The notes under the pieces are model-generated. The model saw only the letters and a list, made by a program, of their open reading frames with translations, had not been told where the DNA came from and made no database searches. A DNA stretch of 64,000 nucleotides from Lathyrus oleraceus (Eukaryota > Streptophyta > Magnoliopsida > Fabales > Fabaceae), in the NCBI RefSeq assembly GCF_024323335.1, contig NC_066583.1:414110031-414174030 (forward strand). Direction: 5' to 3'. This document shows positions 42,405-54,908 of this stretch, piece by piece. The translations under genes were made by a program, and so were the position numbers. Each line of letters begins with the position of its first letter. The first letter of the stretch is position 1.

Positions 42405-44308
42405 CAACATGCTCGGGTATTCTAAATACTGGAGAAATAACATCAACTTCATCCTCATTGCGATTCTGAAGTATCTCAATCATACCCTGATCCAGCATCT
42501 CTTGGATGTCCTTCCTTACTTGTCGGCGTCCTCTTTCATTGACAATGCACACCTGACACCTGTCATGGTCATGCTCATAGTGACTGTATCCACACAACAA
42601 TCTATGCATCTCGACCAAAGACTGCATGATATCATTGACATACAAGACTTTATATTTGCCAGGACAACCCTGGACCATATTCACAGCAGCCTTCCCATGC
42701 TCGGGCAATGGGTTCTTCTTGACGTTAGGGCCTACGTCCTCGAAAAACAAAATCCCACTTCTAACAAGGTCTTGCACCTTGGTATTCAAGGGATAGCAAT
42801 TCTCCACATCATGTCCGGGAGCACCAGAATGATATACATAGTGTAATTCTGGCTTGTACCACCCTGAGGGTTAGTCGGTACAACAGGAGGGTCACGTGGA
42901 GTAATTAGCTTTCTATCAATCAAAGACGGATAGATTTCAGCATAGGTCATTAGAATTGGATCAAAAGTGACCCTCTTCCTATCGTAGCTGGTGCTGGTGT
43001 TATTGTTGTTTCAAGGCTGGTAGGCCTGCTGTTGTGGACGATGCTGTTGTTGATATTGTTGTTGTTGTTGTTGTTGTTGTTGATGTTGAGTTTCTCGGAA
43101 GGCAGGTGCTATATGAGCCACCTGGTGTTGGCTGACGGCAGGGCGAGCAATCTTCCTCTTCAAAGAGGGTCTTCTTTTAATATGGTAAGACACACCATGT
43201 GCCTCCCCCTCCTTCTTCTTTGCAAAGCTCCCATACCTCTTTGCAGAAGAGCCTTCATTTCTAGATAGACGTCCTTCACGAACTCCTTCCTCTAGCCTCA
43301 TTCCCATATTAACCATTTCGGTGAAGTTCGAGGGAGCACCAACAATCATCCTCTCATAATAGAAAGAACTCAAAGTCTTCAAAAATATTTTGGTCATTTA
43401 TTTCTCTTCGAGGGGTGGCACAATCTGAGCGGCCAACTCATACCATCTCTGGGCGTACTCTTTGAAAGTCTCCTTCTCTTTCTGGGACATCGCCCTTAGC
43501 TGGTCCATATCGGGAGCCATATCCACATTGTATTTGTATTGCTTGATGAGAGCTTCACCAAGATCATTGAATGAGCAGATGTTCGTACTATCCAGACCCA
43601 TGTACCATCTGAGTGCAGCACCGGACAGGTTGTCCTGGAAAATAGTGGATAAGGAGTTGATCATTGTCAGTTTATGTTGACATCTTGTGAGAATACATCA
43701 CAAGATGAATGAGAGGGCAAGTGTTTCCCTTATATTTATCAAAGTCAGGCACTTTGAACTTAACAGGGATTTTGACGTTGGGCACGAGGCACAACTCAAC
43801 AGTAGTCTTACCGAAGAGGTATTTACCCTTAGAGTCTTCAGTTCCTTGCGCAGCTCAAGAAATTGGTCGTTCATCGCGTCCATCTTCTCATATACGTCTG
43901 GGCCCTCAGATGGCTCAGAATGATAGATGGTGTCTTCTACTCTTGGTAAGGTGTGCACAACGGGAGGTGGCACAACAAGGACCGAGCTAGATGCTGGTAG
44001 AGAGGCGAGAGTTGGAGCAAAACCCTTAGGTACAAAGTTAGCAGGCATTCCCGAAGGGAACCCGGCAGGCATAGTAGGCGCAAAATGAGTTGTGGCGGCA
44101 GGCACGGTTGAGGAAGCTACCTTAGAGATGACAGCCTTCGCGGGAGGAGTTGCAGGAGTTGGAGACGATTGGCTATGGGCAGCCAGTACTGACTCCATCA
44201 TGGCAGTCAGCCTAGCTACCTCCTCTTTTAGTTCCCGGTTCTCTTGCTTTAGATGCTCCATCAGTCTTGGCAGATTGGCTCTCGTGTTATATCGATGCGT
44301 CAGCTTGT
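42405..44308 (-). pseudogene. Element C gag
   Basis: First conserved peptide KLTHRYNTRANL starts at the acceptor-like TTTTGAAG|AC (44309). ATG at 44261, coiled coil MEHLKQENRELKEEVARL, Pro/Ala linker, gag domain in pieces (RWYMGLDSTNICSFNDL to MGMRLEEGVREGRL), Gln-rich tract from a GTT/CAA repeat (~43030-43090). Lesions: one-base deletion near 43829, TAA near 43677 (Gln in A), extra T near 43648, TAA at 43398 (Glu in A), TGA near 43011, frame loss near 42865. The zinc-knuckle variant has lost its first Cys (Tyr; HSGAPGHDVENC remains), and the later Cys/His cluster reads HYEHDHDRCQVC. Confidence 0.87.
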
Positions 44309-44360
44309 CTTCAAAATAAATGAAGAGCAAAGAGTTAGACCACTGAGCAAGAGCTGAACA

Positions 44361-44376
44361 AAACCTGCTTATGCAT
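44361..44376 (-). promoter_or_regulatory. Conserved CAG site before gag, element C
   Basis: The minus strand reads ATGCATAAGCAG|GTTT at the same place as in A, B and D. A second acceptor-like AG precedes gag at 44310-44309. Confidence 0.4.
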
Positions 44377-44412
44377 ATGATGCATGCAATGCTTGTGCAT
44401 ATGATTTATTTT

Positions 44413-44450
44413 TAATTAGAGGAACTCTGTAGAGATCTATTTGCAAATAT
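44413..44450 (-). repeat. ORF1-bracketing inverted repeat, 3' arm, element C
   Basis: The plus strand reads GAGGAACTCTGTAGAGATCT then ATTTGCAAATATTT. The sense 5' arm (46085-46047) reads CAAGGAACTTAAGAGGTCT then ATTTGCAAAT. The subfamily-specific AGAGRTCT is shared by both arms and absent from A, B and D. Confidence 0.72.
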
Positions 44451-44594
44451 TTAAAAATATTAATTTCTTTTAAGACATATATGGAATACTCATGGCAATG
44501 ATATTTTGGAAAAGATTTCACACCAATGAAGAAGTACAGTTTTGGTAACCAAATACAATACAAGAAGAAAGGAGAATGAACATCCTATGGAGCC

Positions 44595-46040
44595 CTAGAA
44601 GCAATCGTCCAAAGCTCTCGAGACCGGAAGATAGGCTGCACGAAGCCTCTTCACCTTTCTCTCATAAGCTGCTTCCATATCTGCCTTCTCCTTGGCGAGT
44701 CGATCATACTTCCTCTTCCAAAACTTGGATGACTGTGGAAGAAGGGAAGTAACCACATCATCAGGCTCATCGATAACCTGATGCTCCAGAAATTCTATCA
44801 CAACATCCTTATCTCTGAGTTGCTGAAGTAGTTCCTCTCGCTCATGAACCCAAGCATGCAAACGGTCTTCATCTCTCAACTCCTCTACTCCTTGGTTCGG
44901 GAGGGTTGAAGGCCCAACCATAACCATAGGGGCAGGTCTCGGATAGTCGTAAGGCATGCGGTACTCAAACGCTCTCCTCCTCACCCAAGAGGTATAGGGT
45001 TCCAAATCAATACAATTCTTCAGACCAAGCTCTTTCCTTCCCTTCCGATGAATCTTGCGCCAAGCGCAGACCATTTTGCCCTTCAAATTCTAGGGATCTT
45101 TACCCTCTTGAAAGAACACACCTTCTAACAAAATGTTATTTGGTTTATCCTTTAAGGGGAACCCAAGCTGACGGCGAGCCAAAACAGGGTTGTAGTTAAT
45201 CCCACCACATGTACCAAGAAGAGGCACATTGGAGAATTCACCACAAGAATCAATAATCTGCACACCATCATATACACGGTTATACCGAGATATATCATCA
45301 TTAGTGAGACACATAAGTCTCGTGGACCACCGTAGACATCCCTTGTTCTCCTTGAAGGCGAGCGTCTGAGGTAAGTGAGAAATAAACGACTTGTACAATA
45401 GAGGCAGACAACACACAATGGCACCACCACCCTTTGTATTCCTCATGTGCAAAGAGAAATAAGTGTCACCCAACAGACTCAAAATGCGATTAAGAGTAGA
45501 GAAAATCCTAATAGTGTTCACATCCACAAAATTGTCGATGTTGGGGAATAACACTAGCCCATAGATGAGGAGTACAAATATGGCCTCAAAGGCGTCCTCA
45601 TTCATGGCCTTCCCAAGCCTTTGGGCGATGAGAAAATTAGATGGGAGACCTTGAATTCCACCTTTGGTAGTCATATGAGCAACAATCTCAGATACATCTA
45701 TGTGAAGCAGATCAACAATCTCTTGGGAAGAAGGAACTCCCTCCAAGCCACTGAACGGCAACTGATCCAGGATAGGTATACCCACAAGATAGGCATACTC
45801 CTCAAGTGTAGGCAAAAGCTGGAAATCCGGGAAAGTGAAGCAACGGTACAGAGGATCATAGAATTGCACCAACACACTCATCAGACCTTCATCCACCTGA
45901 GTAGAAAGAATAGACAGAAGCTTCCCATGATGTGCTTTGAACTCCAAGGGAAGTAATACATAAGATGTCAAACTCCTTAACTCTTTCAAGTCGGGTTTTC
46001 TGAAACTGTACTTCTTCGTATTCCTTCTTTGCTTATCCAT
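44595..46040 (-). pseudogene. Element C ORF1 (one in-frame stop)
   Basis: The best-preserved ORF1 here: 481 codons from ATG 46040 (MDKQRRNTKKYSF) to TAG 44595, with a single internal TAG at 45090-45092, where D has Gln in DPQHLKQK. N-terminal globular part: LTSYVLLPLEFKAHHGKLLS, SVLVQFYDPLYRCFTFPDFQ, LLIYGLVLFPNIDNFVDVNT, IVCCLPLLYKSFISHLPQT, IIDSCGEFSNVPLLGTCGGI. C-terminal charged coiled-coil part: LREEELLQQL-like stretch (HEREELLQQLRDKDVVIEF). Divergent from A, B and D in sequence but collinear throughout, so the protein was under selection before these copies died. Function unknown. Confidence 0.82.
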
Positions 46041-46046
46041 GTATGA

Positions 46047-46085
46047 AAATTTGCAAATAGACCTCTTAAGTTCCTTGAAAATTTT
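46047..46085 (-). repeat. ORF1-bracketing inverted repeat, 5' arm, element C
   Basis: Lies 7 bp upstream of the ORF1 ATG and is complementary to 44413-44450 (17 of 18 positions in the best block). Confidence 0.72.
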
Positions 46086-46942
46086 CTTATTTATGACATG
46101 GATGCAAATGAATGCATGAATGCATGGATGCAACAATCACACTCGAGGATCAAGCATGTCACACCGCACAAAGGTCACAGGATAGATCAAGTCATCCTCA
46201 ATATCAATCATCCATTTTGGTGGATTATGGTTTACACCTCATCAACACCCAAGTTCCATTAATATTGAGGACATACGAGAACGGATCAACTGCTAATCAA
46301 GGGTTTGTTGCAAGTCACGAGCATGGAGTCTCGGTTAAGAACCACCCAAAGGGAGTGTACTATGGTTAAACCTAACAATCATGTTCTACAAAAAAGGTCC
46401 CCATAGTCGTCATCTCATATTTTGGATATTATCGGATAAACGACTACTCGTATTCCAAAAATATTCTCAAGAGAGACTCTTATGAGTGTAGTATCACGTA
46501 ACAATCGTATCAAATATTACACTTGAACGACCTTCGCTCTACATCCTAAAATAGGCCAAGATGGGCTAGGTAATCTAAGGTCCTTGGCTTCTAAGGTTTA
46601 TATTGGAAAGAGTAATGCCTAACCACGACTACTCGTGTGACATTATTGATCCCAACAAGACCTCCACCAAGTGAATGGGCTTGCAAGTCAACTTGCTAAC
46701 GAATAACTCCACACAAGTCAACAAGACTATGACATTCTCCTATCATAACTCACTCGAATTCGGGTATAGGACTCATCTCGCAAAAGACCACCAAGCGCGC
46801 AAGCGATTGATATAAATCAAGCAATTCATACATTACAATATATACAGTCATCCCATATTTTCACAAAAATATGTCACAAACAAATATAAATATACAATAC
46901 AACAATTAAAAAGTAGGCTAAACCCACTAGGAAGTGCTCAAA
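46086..46942 (-). other. Element C leader
   Basis: About 860 bp between PBS and ORF1, collinear with the leaders of A, B and D, including CCATTTTGGTGGATTATGG near 46210. No coding frame. Contains ATGCATG-rich short repeats near 46095-46130. Confidence 0.7.
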
Positions 46943-46962
46943 TCCCCAGGAGAGTCGCCACT
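46943..46962 (-). other. Primer binding site, element C
   Basis: The minus strand reads AGTGGCGACTCTCCTGGGGA, starting five bases after the LTR end at 46967. This is the least mutated Ogre-type PBS in the window. Confidence 0.8.
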
Positions 46963-47027
46963 TTTCTGTAGCGGGGTATTCATTACCTTTAGATTTATTG
47001 ACTAAATCAAAAGTAAGCATACAATTC

Positions 47028-47037
47028 GAGTCGCCAC
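47028..47037 (-). other. PBS-core copy in U5, element C
   Basis: GTGGCGACTC (minus) is identical to the PBS core at 46961-46952, 76 bp away. Confidence 0.65.
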
Positions 47038-50000
47038 CGCACTTCTATTTATCCAAAGGAAAGGTTAGAAAGCGAACAAAAACCAAGTAAGAAGTTTTAT
47101 AAAGTCAAAAACTAATAAAAATGTATGAGATGGGAAGGTTTTAAGCACCCAAAACATCCTTAGTACTCTAAGGGAGCCCTTTTTGCAAGTGTGTATCGTA
47201 GGTTGGTATTTGTGAAAAAATATGTGCAAACATGATTGGGGGATGAGAAAAGAATATACATTATATTTACAATTTTGTTGTTTGAATGGATAAACCCATT
47301 GCCTATGTACCATCACAAAGGTAGGATCAAAACCTCGTAGTTCGGGGTAAAAATCACAAAAGATTGGTAAATTGATTTGTCCAAAAGCCTTAGGGTTTTT
47401 TGTTATCAAAGGGAGAAAACTCAACCTAAACCAACAATCCACCATGTGAGGAGAGCTTCAACATACTAGTGAGGGATCCACCCTATAATAAGTATGGAAG
47501 ACTTATAGTCCAATCACTAAGGATAAGGTGAGGTTTACATCAACCACTATGATAACTCAAACCTATGAAAAGTTTTAATAAAGGTGGTCATTAGAACCAC
47601 AAAAACAACTTGAAGTGAGTTGTATTTACAAGTTAGAAGTATTCACAAATTGAGGTCAAAGTTGACTTAAGATTCATTCAAAATAAGTATTAATGAAAAG
47701 AGTTTGAAAAATCAAAGGCATAAGGCCTAGGTTTCTAATTTGAAAACAATGTCAAAGTTTGCACATAAATGAGTTTGGCTTGGGTTAGAGTGAGGAGAAA
47801 AAGAGAAGGGCTAGTCCTAAACATGCAAAGTTAAGAAAAGAGATAAAACCCTTGGAGTTACTTTTCTTGAGATCATAAAGATGATTCAAGATGCTCCTTT
47901 CCTTTGGACTTAGCAAATAACTCAAGCAATCAATCAAATATTATATCAAGCTCCTAGGATCTCCATTTGGCTTGTCTCTCTTAACTTGACTACTCCTGAC
48001 AATGGTCCTTCTTACTATCTCAAGATGGAATCCCTATCACACAAGAGCAAACATCAAAAAGTTCACAACACAATAAGAGAAATGAACAAATAATGAGTTT
48101 AGACTGGGGGTCCTTTTAAGTCATCTTTGAGATTTAGCATTCTAAAGGCATGAGGCTTAGTTACTCTTCAACAAATTTAGCATTCTAAAGGCATGAGGCC
48201 TAGTTGCTCTTGAACTCCGTTAAGCATAGGTAAGGTCCTAATTCTAAGTCCTTTCTCCTCTTTGCATTGGGTTCACACAAACAAAGACAAACAAACACAA
48301 AGCAACAATATATTTATACAATAATGAGCTTAAATGAGCAAAAGGAAAATGACATAAACATAAAATATGAGCTCAAGTGAGAAAAGTAAAAAGAAATATG
48401 AATAAATGAGAAAGAAATAAAGTGCATTAAAGTAAATTACAATAAATTAAATGCCTGAATTGAAGTTAGTGATTAGTATTTAATGTTAGTATGTCATAAG
48501 ACGATTTAGCGCTATATTAAGCAATCTTAAGTAGACTAATGTAGTAGTCACACCTATCTGAGGTCGATCAATAAAACTATAGTCAAATAAACACAAGTTA
48601 GAGATCATGACTAGTAAGCCAAGCTCCTATAACTTGCCATGCCAAAAGAAAAGAACAAAGCCTTGTATGGATTTTGGGTTTTTTGCTTGACCAAGAAGCA
48701 ACCTATCTTGGACACAAAGCAATTCACTTGATCTTTGATCAAGTTGAATTTGATTTGGATCAAAGAAGGTTAAGCCTCTCATATGTCAAGACTAACCACA
48801 AATCATTAACCCATTGGCCAAAATAAAAAGAAGAAGTGAGATGAAGATGAAATTGACAAAAGAAGGAACCAAACATCAAATACAATTGGTCAAAATAGAA
48901 TTGAACCATCATCAACCAATGTAAAATAGAAGAGAAATGAAGATTAGATGTCAACAAAGTCAATACATTTTTTGGTATTTTTTGGAATTAAAATAAATGA
49001 AAAATAAAATGAACAAAATATGGTCAAACCTCAAATTCAATTCAAATCAACTTCAACAAGTCCAATTGAATCATCATAGGTTTAACATGGTCAAACAAGG
49101 TTTGACAAATTTTCTCAACATTTTTTGAAAACAGAAACTATTTTAAAATCAATTAAAAAAATAAAATATAACATAAATGAATTAAAATCTCAAATAAATC
49201 TCAAATCAATTAAGAAATTGATGAGAATATTTTTCATAGACTTATCATGATCCATATGTGTTAAGAAAATATTTTTGGAATTTTTGGATATCAAAAAGTA
49301 ATTTAAAATGAATTAAAAACTATTAAAAACAAAATAATTCACAAAAAATATTAAATGAAGTTACAAAATTAATTAAAAATCAGATTATGAAACTAGATTT
49401 TTCAAGAAAATTTTTAGTGTTGGTCTCATATTTTTGTGACTCAAAATAAAATAGTTATGAATTTTTGAAAATAAAAGGATTAAAAGAAAATAAAACAGAA
49501 AAATAGAAAATGCCAAAAATGCAGGAGCGCTGGATCCATTTCATTAAATGAGGTGGACATATCCAATGGATCAGAAGCGCTGGCATACCATAGTCATGAG
49601 TCAAGCGCGAAATAAAACGAATTAAAAAAAGTCAAAAGAACCAAAGGCAATGATTAGATCATTTAAACATCATCCAATGGCTCAGACTCATCCACGTGGG
49701 GATGGTGGTGGAAACCCCTATCTTCTCCGATGGATCAACCAACATCGGCCACCAGTTGCAGGTTTTTGAACCTCAACCAAAACACACGAGCCAGGTACCA
49801 AAATAAAGCTGGGGTGATGTACATCACCCCTGTAACCTTGGAGTATCCTCAAAATCTCTATCAAGTGAGAAATCTGAGCTTCAACATCCAGGTATGCAAA
49901 CTGAAAAGCTTTAAATCATAAAATCAAGACCATCACTGGCCTGCCTCTTGCTCGAGGACTTCAGAAAACCATTTGAACACAAGCAATTCACATTGTATGA

Positions 50001-50268
50001 TGAGATTCAAATCAAAATAGTTAGATGATAAACCTTTGAAGTGCAACTTTAAACAACATGATCTGCTCCAATTCTTGCACCCACTTTTATTAGGAGATGA
50101 CGATGATGCAAGGCTTAGGAATTGGAACTTGAAGATCAACTGATTGTGTTGAAATTCAAGTTTGAAATTGAAAAATAAAAATCAGAATTCCTTTGAGTAT
50201 GGTTGCGTTTTCACTTATGCATAGTTTCAGGTTGCCTTGAGGTTGAGATTTGAATGACCTAAGGCATG

Positions 50269-50276
50269 TATTTATA
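50269..50276 (-). promoter_or_regulatory. TATA box, element C 5' LTR
   Basis: TATAAATA on the minus strand in CAGCTATAAATACATGCC; drives the genomic RNA of C. Confidence 0.72.
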
Positions 50277-50849
50277 GCTGAGTTGAAGGCAAGGCAAGGT
50301 AGAACTCGTGTGCATGAAGTTTTGGGTCCTCCATGCATGGGCCTGTACAGGCGCATGTGAGGCCCAAAATCAAGTGCAAATGCAAGCTGATATCATACCA
50401 AATTGAAATGGACTTGCATTCTGAACTGCAATAGCTTGTGCATGAAGATTCCATGTGAATTGCATATTTGGACCTACACATTCATCTCTTCGAAAGTCCC
50501 ATATAGAAAATCCAAACATAGGAATGTGAGTAATGGTTGGAAAGGTCTTGACGTAAGGAACAAAAGCTATGTTAGGAAAAAATCCATTTGGACTTTGGAA
50601 ATTTATGAAAACTGGCCTTGAAGTTTGAGGTACCAAACATGTATTTGAAAAATTTGCCAAAAATGATCAACTTCAAGCCCTTTTGTTTCAATGATGCAAG
50701 CCTCCAATAAAAACACCTCCAACATAGAAGTTGTATATCTTTTTCAAGATAATAAATTTGGACTTAAATTTTGCATCATTTAGATTTTTTTATGAGAATG
50801 TTATGGGCACTTGAAGTTGGACATTTTCAACATTCAATGGTTTTGGTCC

Positions 50850-51047
50850 AAAGTGACCTATAATGTTTTCTATTATCACATGTGTTTCTTTTAGGATTAT
50901 GAAATTTTGTCCAACATAACATTTGAATTAGTCATCTTAATATTTTCAATGCATTCGGTCTCACCTCAAAATCATAAAAAATGAAGAAGTTAGGTCTTTG
51001 GGAAGTTGACCCAAAATTAGGGTTTCAGTCAAAATGACCTATAATGT
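50850..51047 (-). promoter_or_regulatory. Paired U3 motif, element C 5' LTR
   Basis: AAAGTGACCTATAATGT at 50850 and AAAATGACCTATAATGT at 51031, 181 bp apart on the plus strand, as in A and B. The 3' LTR of C keeps only the second. Confidence 0.5.
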
Positions 51048-51798
51048 TTTGAAATGAATGATGACCTTCCAAGTTTCAAATGGATTTTTGTTGAACATGA
51101 AAGTTGTTCATATGGTTCTAAAGAACATTGTTTCTCTTGGGGTCATCTTCAGTTGACAAACACATCAAAATTTAGGTCTCAATGGATCTCAATTTAGTCA
51201 GATAACTTGACTCGTCAACTTCTCAAAGCCAAAATTCAAATCTTGATGAATGAATGACTGAGGATACTCACATAGGCTCATATATGCATAAAATAATGAA
51301 TGAAATAACTTCCCTTTATTGAATTTGATCATAGGTTGAGGTTGCTTCATGAGCAAGGCACAGTCAATGCACAGTTGAATTAGGGTTTCCTTGGGAAACA
51401 ATCCTGAAGCCCTTTGGTTTATCTTGATCAAATTGGAAAATTGAGATACTTGTGAGACATATATGATGATTGAGAGATTTGTGGATCATTTTCATGCTTT
51501 CTTTCACCTTCATCTAGCCATTTCAATGAGCATAGGAACCTCCTAGGAGCATGGGCACATGTGATCACTTGAGCTTCAAAACAAGAGATGTTAGTGACAT
51601 ATTTTTGTGCTTTTGGTTAGTAAACAATATAATAAAATCAATAATATACAATTCAAGCATGCTTGGTGGTCTCAAACCAACTCACACAAGTCCCAACCCA
51701 AGGGTTAGGGAGCCACACATGCTATGGTCCTTGAGGCAATGCAATGAGCAATGATATGATGCCATGAGGGATCTTAGGATCAAAATTAGGGTCTTACA

Positions 51799-51803
51799 CA
51801 ATC
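51799..51803 (+). repeat. Target-site duplication of element C, right copy
   Basis: CAATC after the LTR; see AAATC at 28715-28719. Confidence 0.75.
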
Positions 51804-53385
51804 ATAATTGGACTCATGTAGAAGTCACCACTATTTGAGGTCGGGTAATAGAATTTTGGTGTTAATGCTTGTTAGAGACATAGTATGATGAACTATGCTC
51901 ATGAAACATACCACACACAAAAAGAATATGCAATGTGGGGGACCTAATCTCATCCATACTTATGTTGATTTTGCAATCAACTAGATTTAGGATGTTAAGA
52001 TATCATAGGTCCATGACATGAATGCATAAAGAAGGGGAATGAGATGAAGAGGGAGGGGAAATGGATCAAATTCAAATTGGACAAATGAGGACTTTTACCA
52101 AGGTAATATCATTCATTCATTTTGGGAGATGGAATGTACATCTCATCAATCCCCTAAATCCAATGATCTTAACCTAACAAAGTCAAATCAACCTTGACCA
52201 TGGCCCAACAACACAAGTCAAACTCACAAAGGCAATTAGAATGGCTCTACACAACTAATTTGGTATTTAATCAATTAAAAACATTAAAAATAATGCATTG
52301 AATTAAATATGGTTGGTCAATTTCCTAAAACCTCATCAACACACCAAAGAAATGGCCATGAGATTTATCATAGGTCAAACAAGGTCAAAGGACCTTGGAG
52401 AAAAAATTTCATAATTTTTGGAAACTTAAAAGTATTTTTAAATAATTAAAAATATTCAAAAAATCAATCAAATCATGAAAAATATTAATAATGATCCAAA
52501 AAATAATTTTAATTCGGAAAATGAAAGAGGATTTTACTTGAAATTTTTTGGTGAAACTCTCATATTTTTTGGATCAATATTAAAATTAATATGAATTACT
52601 GAAAATCAAAGGAATAAAAATAAAAATCAGATAATCAAAAAAACGTGGACCACTTGATCTCCCTCATTAATTGAGGTGGCATATCAAGTGGTGGAGAACG
52701 CGCGTTCTATGATGCGCGCTAGTCAAGTGTCCACACGCTTGGTAATCACAATGAGTGCTCCCGATTAAAACGTTTTAAAATAAATCAATGGCTCTGAACA
52801 CTTCTAACTCATCGCCGGAGCCAAAGGCCGGTCATCTTCTTCGACGACCCTGGCCGGACTGGGTCAATCATCAACATATCATAAATAAAAAAGGAGGACA
52901 TGATCTTAAAGAAAAAATGACGTAGATCACAAATATCACCTCAATTTAACTTAACTCCAAATATATAGAGTGATACGTGGAGTTGAATTTTGAGGTGTGT
53001 CAACTGAGTTGCTTCAATTTGACCTCAAAGCAACTCAATCTTCTTTTCTACATTGGTAGGACTTAAGACAACCAAAGACCCAAGAGAATTTTTGAGAATC
53101 GAGAGAGAATCGAAGAGAAGAAAAATCTGGAAAAATACCTTAAACGTTGTGTAGAAATGGATCTCTCTTGCTTCAATCTGTGTTAGATCTTGCTTATGGC
53201 ACTTGTGGAAGTGGCTTAAGAGTAATGCAAAGCTTTGGATCCTGGAGTTTTTGAATCTCTGAACAGTGAGATTCAAACTCAAATTTCAATTGAAATTTAT
53301 CAGGTTTTCCTTTGAATGGTGAGGGTTTGGAGCTAGGGATTCAAAGCTGGTGCGTAAGGTCCTTCAAACTGAAGCATTAGACCTC

Positions 53386-53393
53386 TATTTATA
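53386..53393 (-). promoter_or_regulatory. TATA box, element B 5' LTR
   Basis: The minus strand reads TATAAATA in TTTGCTATAAATAGAGG, about 1.5 kb from the LTR start, equivalent to 6078 in A. Confidence 0.7.
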
Positions 53394-53974
53394 GCAAATG
53401 AGAAGTGTTATTTGCACACTTGAAATTACTTCCAAAATTGGCAATGCAATGTACATGCTTATATGGGTGTGTGCATGCCGATGAAGCAATGCAAAAAGGT
53501 CCACAATCAACTAAAATGAGGTCTGCATGAAGCTTGGAATGCAAAGCAAAGTTATTTGAATATTTGAAGCATGAATCTTGCCAACTGATACAACACTGTT
53601 TAAGCCATGCGCAAACCCCTCAAACTTTGTCCAAAATGAATGAATTAGGACTCTTTCGAAAGCTTAGATCAAGAGGAAAAACTATTATGTTGAACAATTT
53701 TCCATTTGGAACATGTATCATGGTGAATTTTGAGGTGGAAGTTTGGAAATTTCAACATGTTAAAATATTTTCTAAGTGTCAAGCCACATGTTCAATTATT
53801 CCACCTTGCTTAACTTTTTATGTGAGCTCCAAATGAGAAAAGTTTATTCATAAAAGTTGTAGCTCTTTCAAAAACCTTAAAATGGGTCACAAATTTTACA
53901 TAATTTGGACATGGGATGAGTGAGTTATGCATTTTTGAAGTTGAGGAAAATCTCTTGTTCAAAGGTATTGGACC

Positions 53975-54172
53975 AAAATGACCTATAATGTATCCTCATA
54001 TCACATGCTCATAAACGTTGATTTAGCTCTCACTCCAAACATCAAAGTTTAAGTAGACATCTTTAATTTGATTTTAAAACTTGGAAATATTTCATATCAT
54101 AAAAATTGAGCAAGTTATGTCCTTCGGAAGTTGACTTTCAAATTAGGGTTTAGACAAAATGACCTATAATGT
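53975..54172 (-). promoter_or_regulatory. Paired U3 motif, element B 5' LTR
   Basis: AAAATGACCTATAATGT at 53975 and 54156 (plus strand), 181 bp apart, as in A and C. Confidence 0.5.
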
Positions 54173-54908
54173 TTCAACATAGAAAATGACTTTTAAAGAA
54201 AAATTAGTTCTAGAATTCAACATGAAAGTTATTTGGAATGTCATTTATAGAAACTTTGCTTTTGGAATAATTTTCATATGATAAAAATTGTAGGAGATAA
54301 GGTCTAGGGGGACCCGGTTTTGATCAGATGAATTCATCTGGCCAACCACTATCAACCAACTTGCTCACTTGAAATTATCTTGACTTTTAAGGCTCATGGT
54401 AGATCATATATCCATAAGATGATGAAATTTGAAGTTTCCCTTGATAAATTTGATCAATTGGTGAAGAAGCTGGTTGATGAAGTTACTTAAGATACCCTGA
54501 TGGACTAGGTTTTCCTATGTGAACCAACTCCAAACTCTTGAAGAAATATTGATTAAAATAAAATGTAGAGATCATGGGGACTCATATAAAATTTCTAGAG
54601 CCATTATGGATCATTCCTTGGTTGTGCTCTTAGCAATGAGGGTCTTAAACCCTAGATGTGAACTTGATAGATCAATAATGATCATGCCCTGCCTACAAAA
54701 GAGTTAGGCAAATACAAAGACATATTTTTGGTATTTTGGTTAGTGAAATGATAAAATAAAGGTATGATACAATCACATGGTGCTTGGTGGTCTCTCCCAA
54801 AACAAACCCAATGAAAGAGGGGTAAGGAGGATACCAAGGTATGATCCCAATGCTAATGCATATGATGAGATTGCATGAGAGATCTTAGGTCAAAATTGGG
54901 GTCTTACA

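Larger units (their letters stand above)
28720..51798 (-). mobile_element. Element C: full-length Ogre retrotransposon (23.1 kb) in the LTR of B
   Basis: Two LTRs of 4832 and 4845 bp, PBS, leader, ORF1, gag, protease, intron, RT, two RNase H domains, integrase, long 3' tract and PPT. It is the only copy here with all domains. Its LTRs begin TGTAAGACCCTAATTTGG and differ widely from those of A and B apart from shared modules, so it is a separate subfamily. LTR-to-LTR differences are a few percent in the stretches compared, plus indels. Stops and frameshifts occur in every region, so it is not autonomous now. Confidence 0.93.
46967..51798 (-). repeat. Element C 5' LTR (4832 bp)
   Basis: On the minus strand it starts TGTAAGACCC at 51798 and ends CCCCGCTACA at 46967. 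It carries both U3 motif copies (50850, 51031), the TATA box, the 43-bp doublet (48136, 48179) and the U5 PBS-core copy (47028-47037). Confidence 0.93.
51799..54908 (-). repeat. Element B 5' LTR, U3-side segment
   Basis: On the minus strand it starts TGTAAGACCCCAATTTTGAC at 54908 and runs to the C insertion site. Joined with 27128-28719 it gives a ~4.7 kb LTR of the same family as A. It keeps both segments that the two A LTRs each lost, so those are ancestral. TATA box at 53386-53393; paired U3 motif at 53975 and 54156. Confidence 0.9.
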
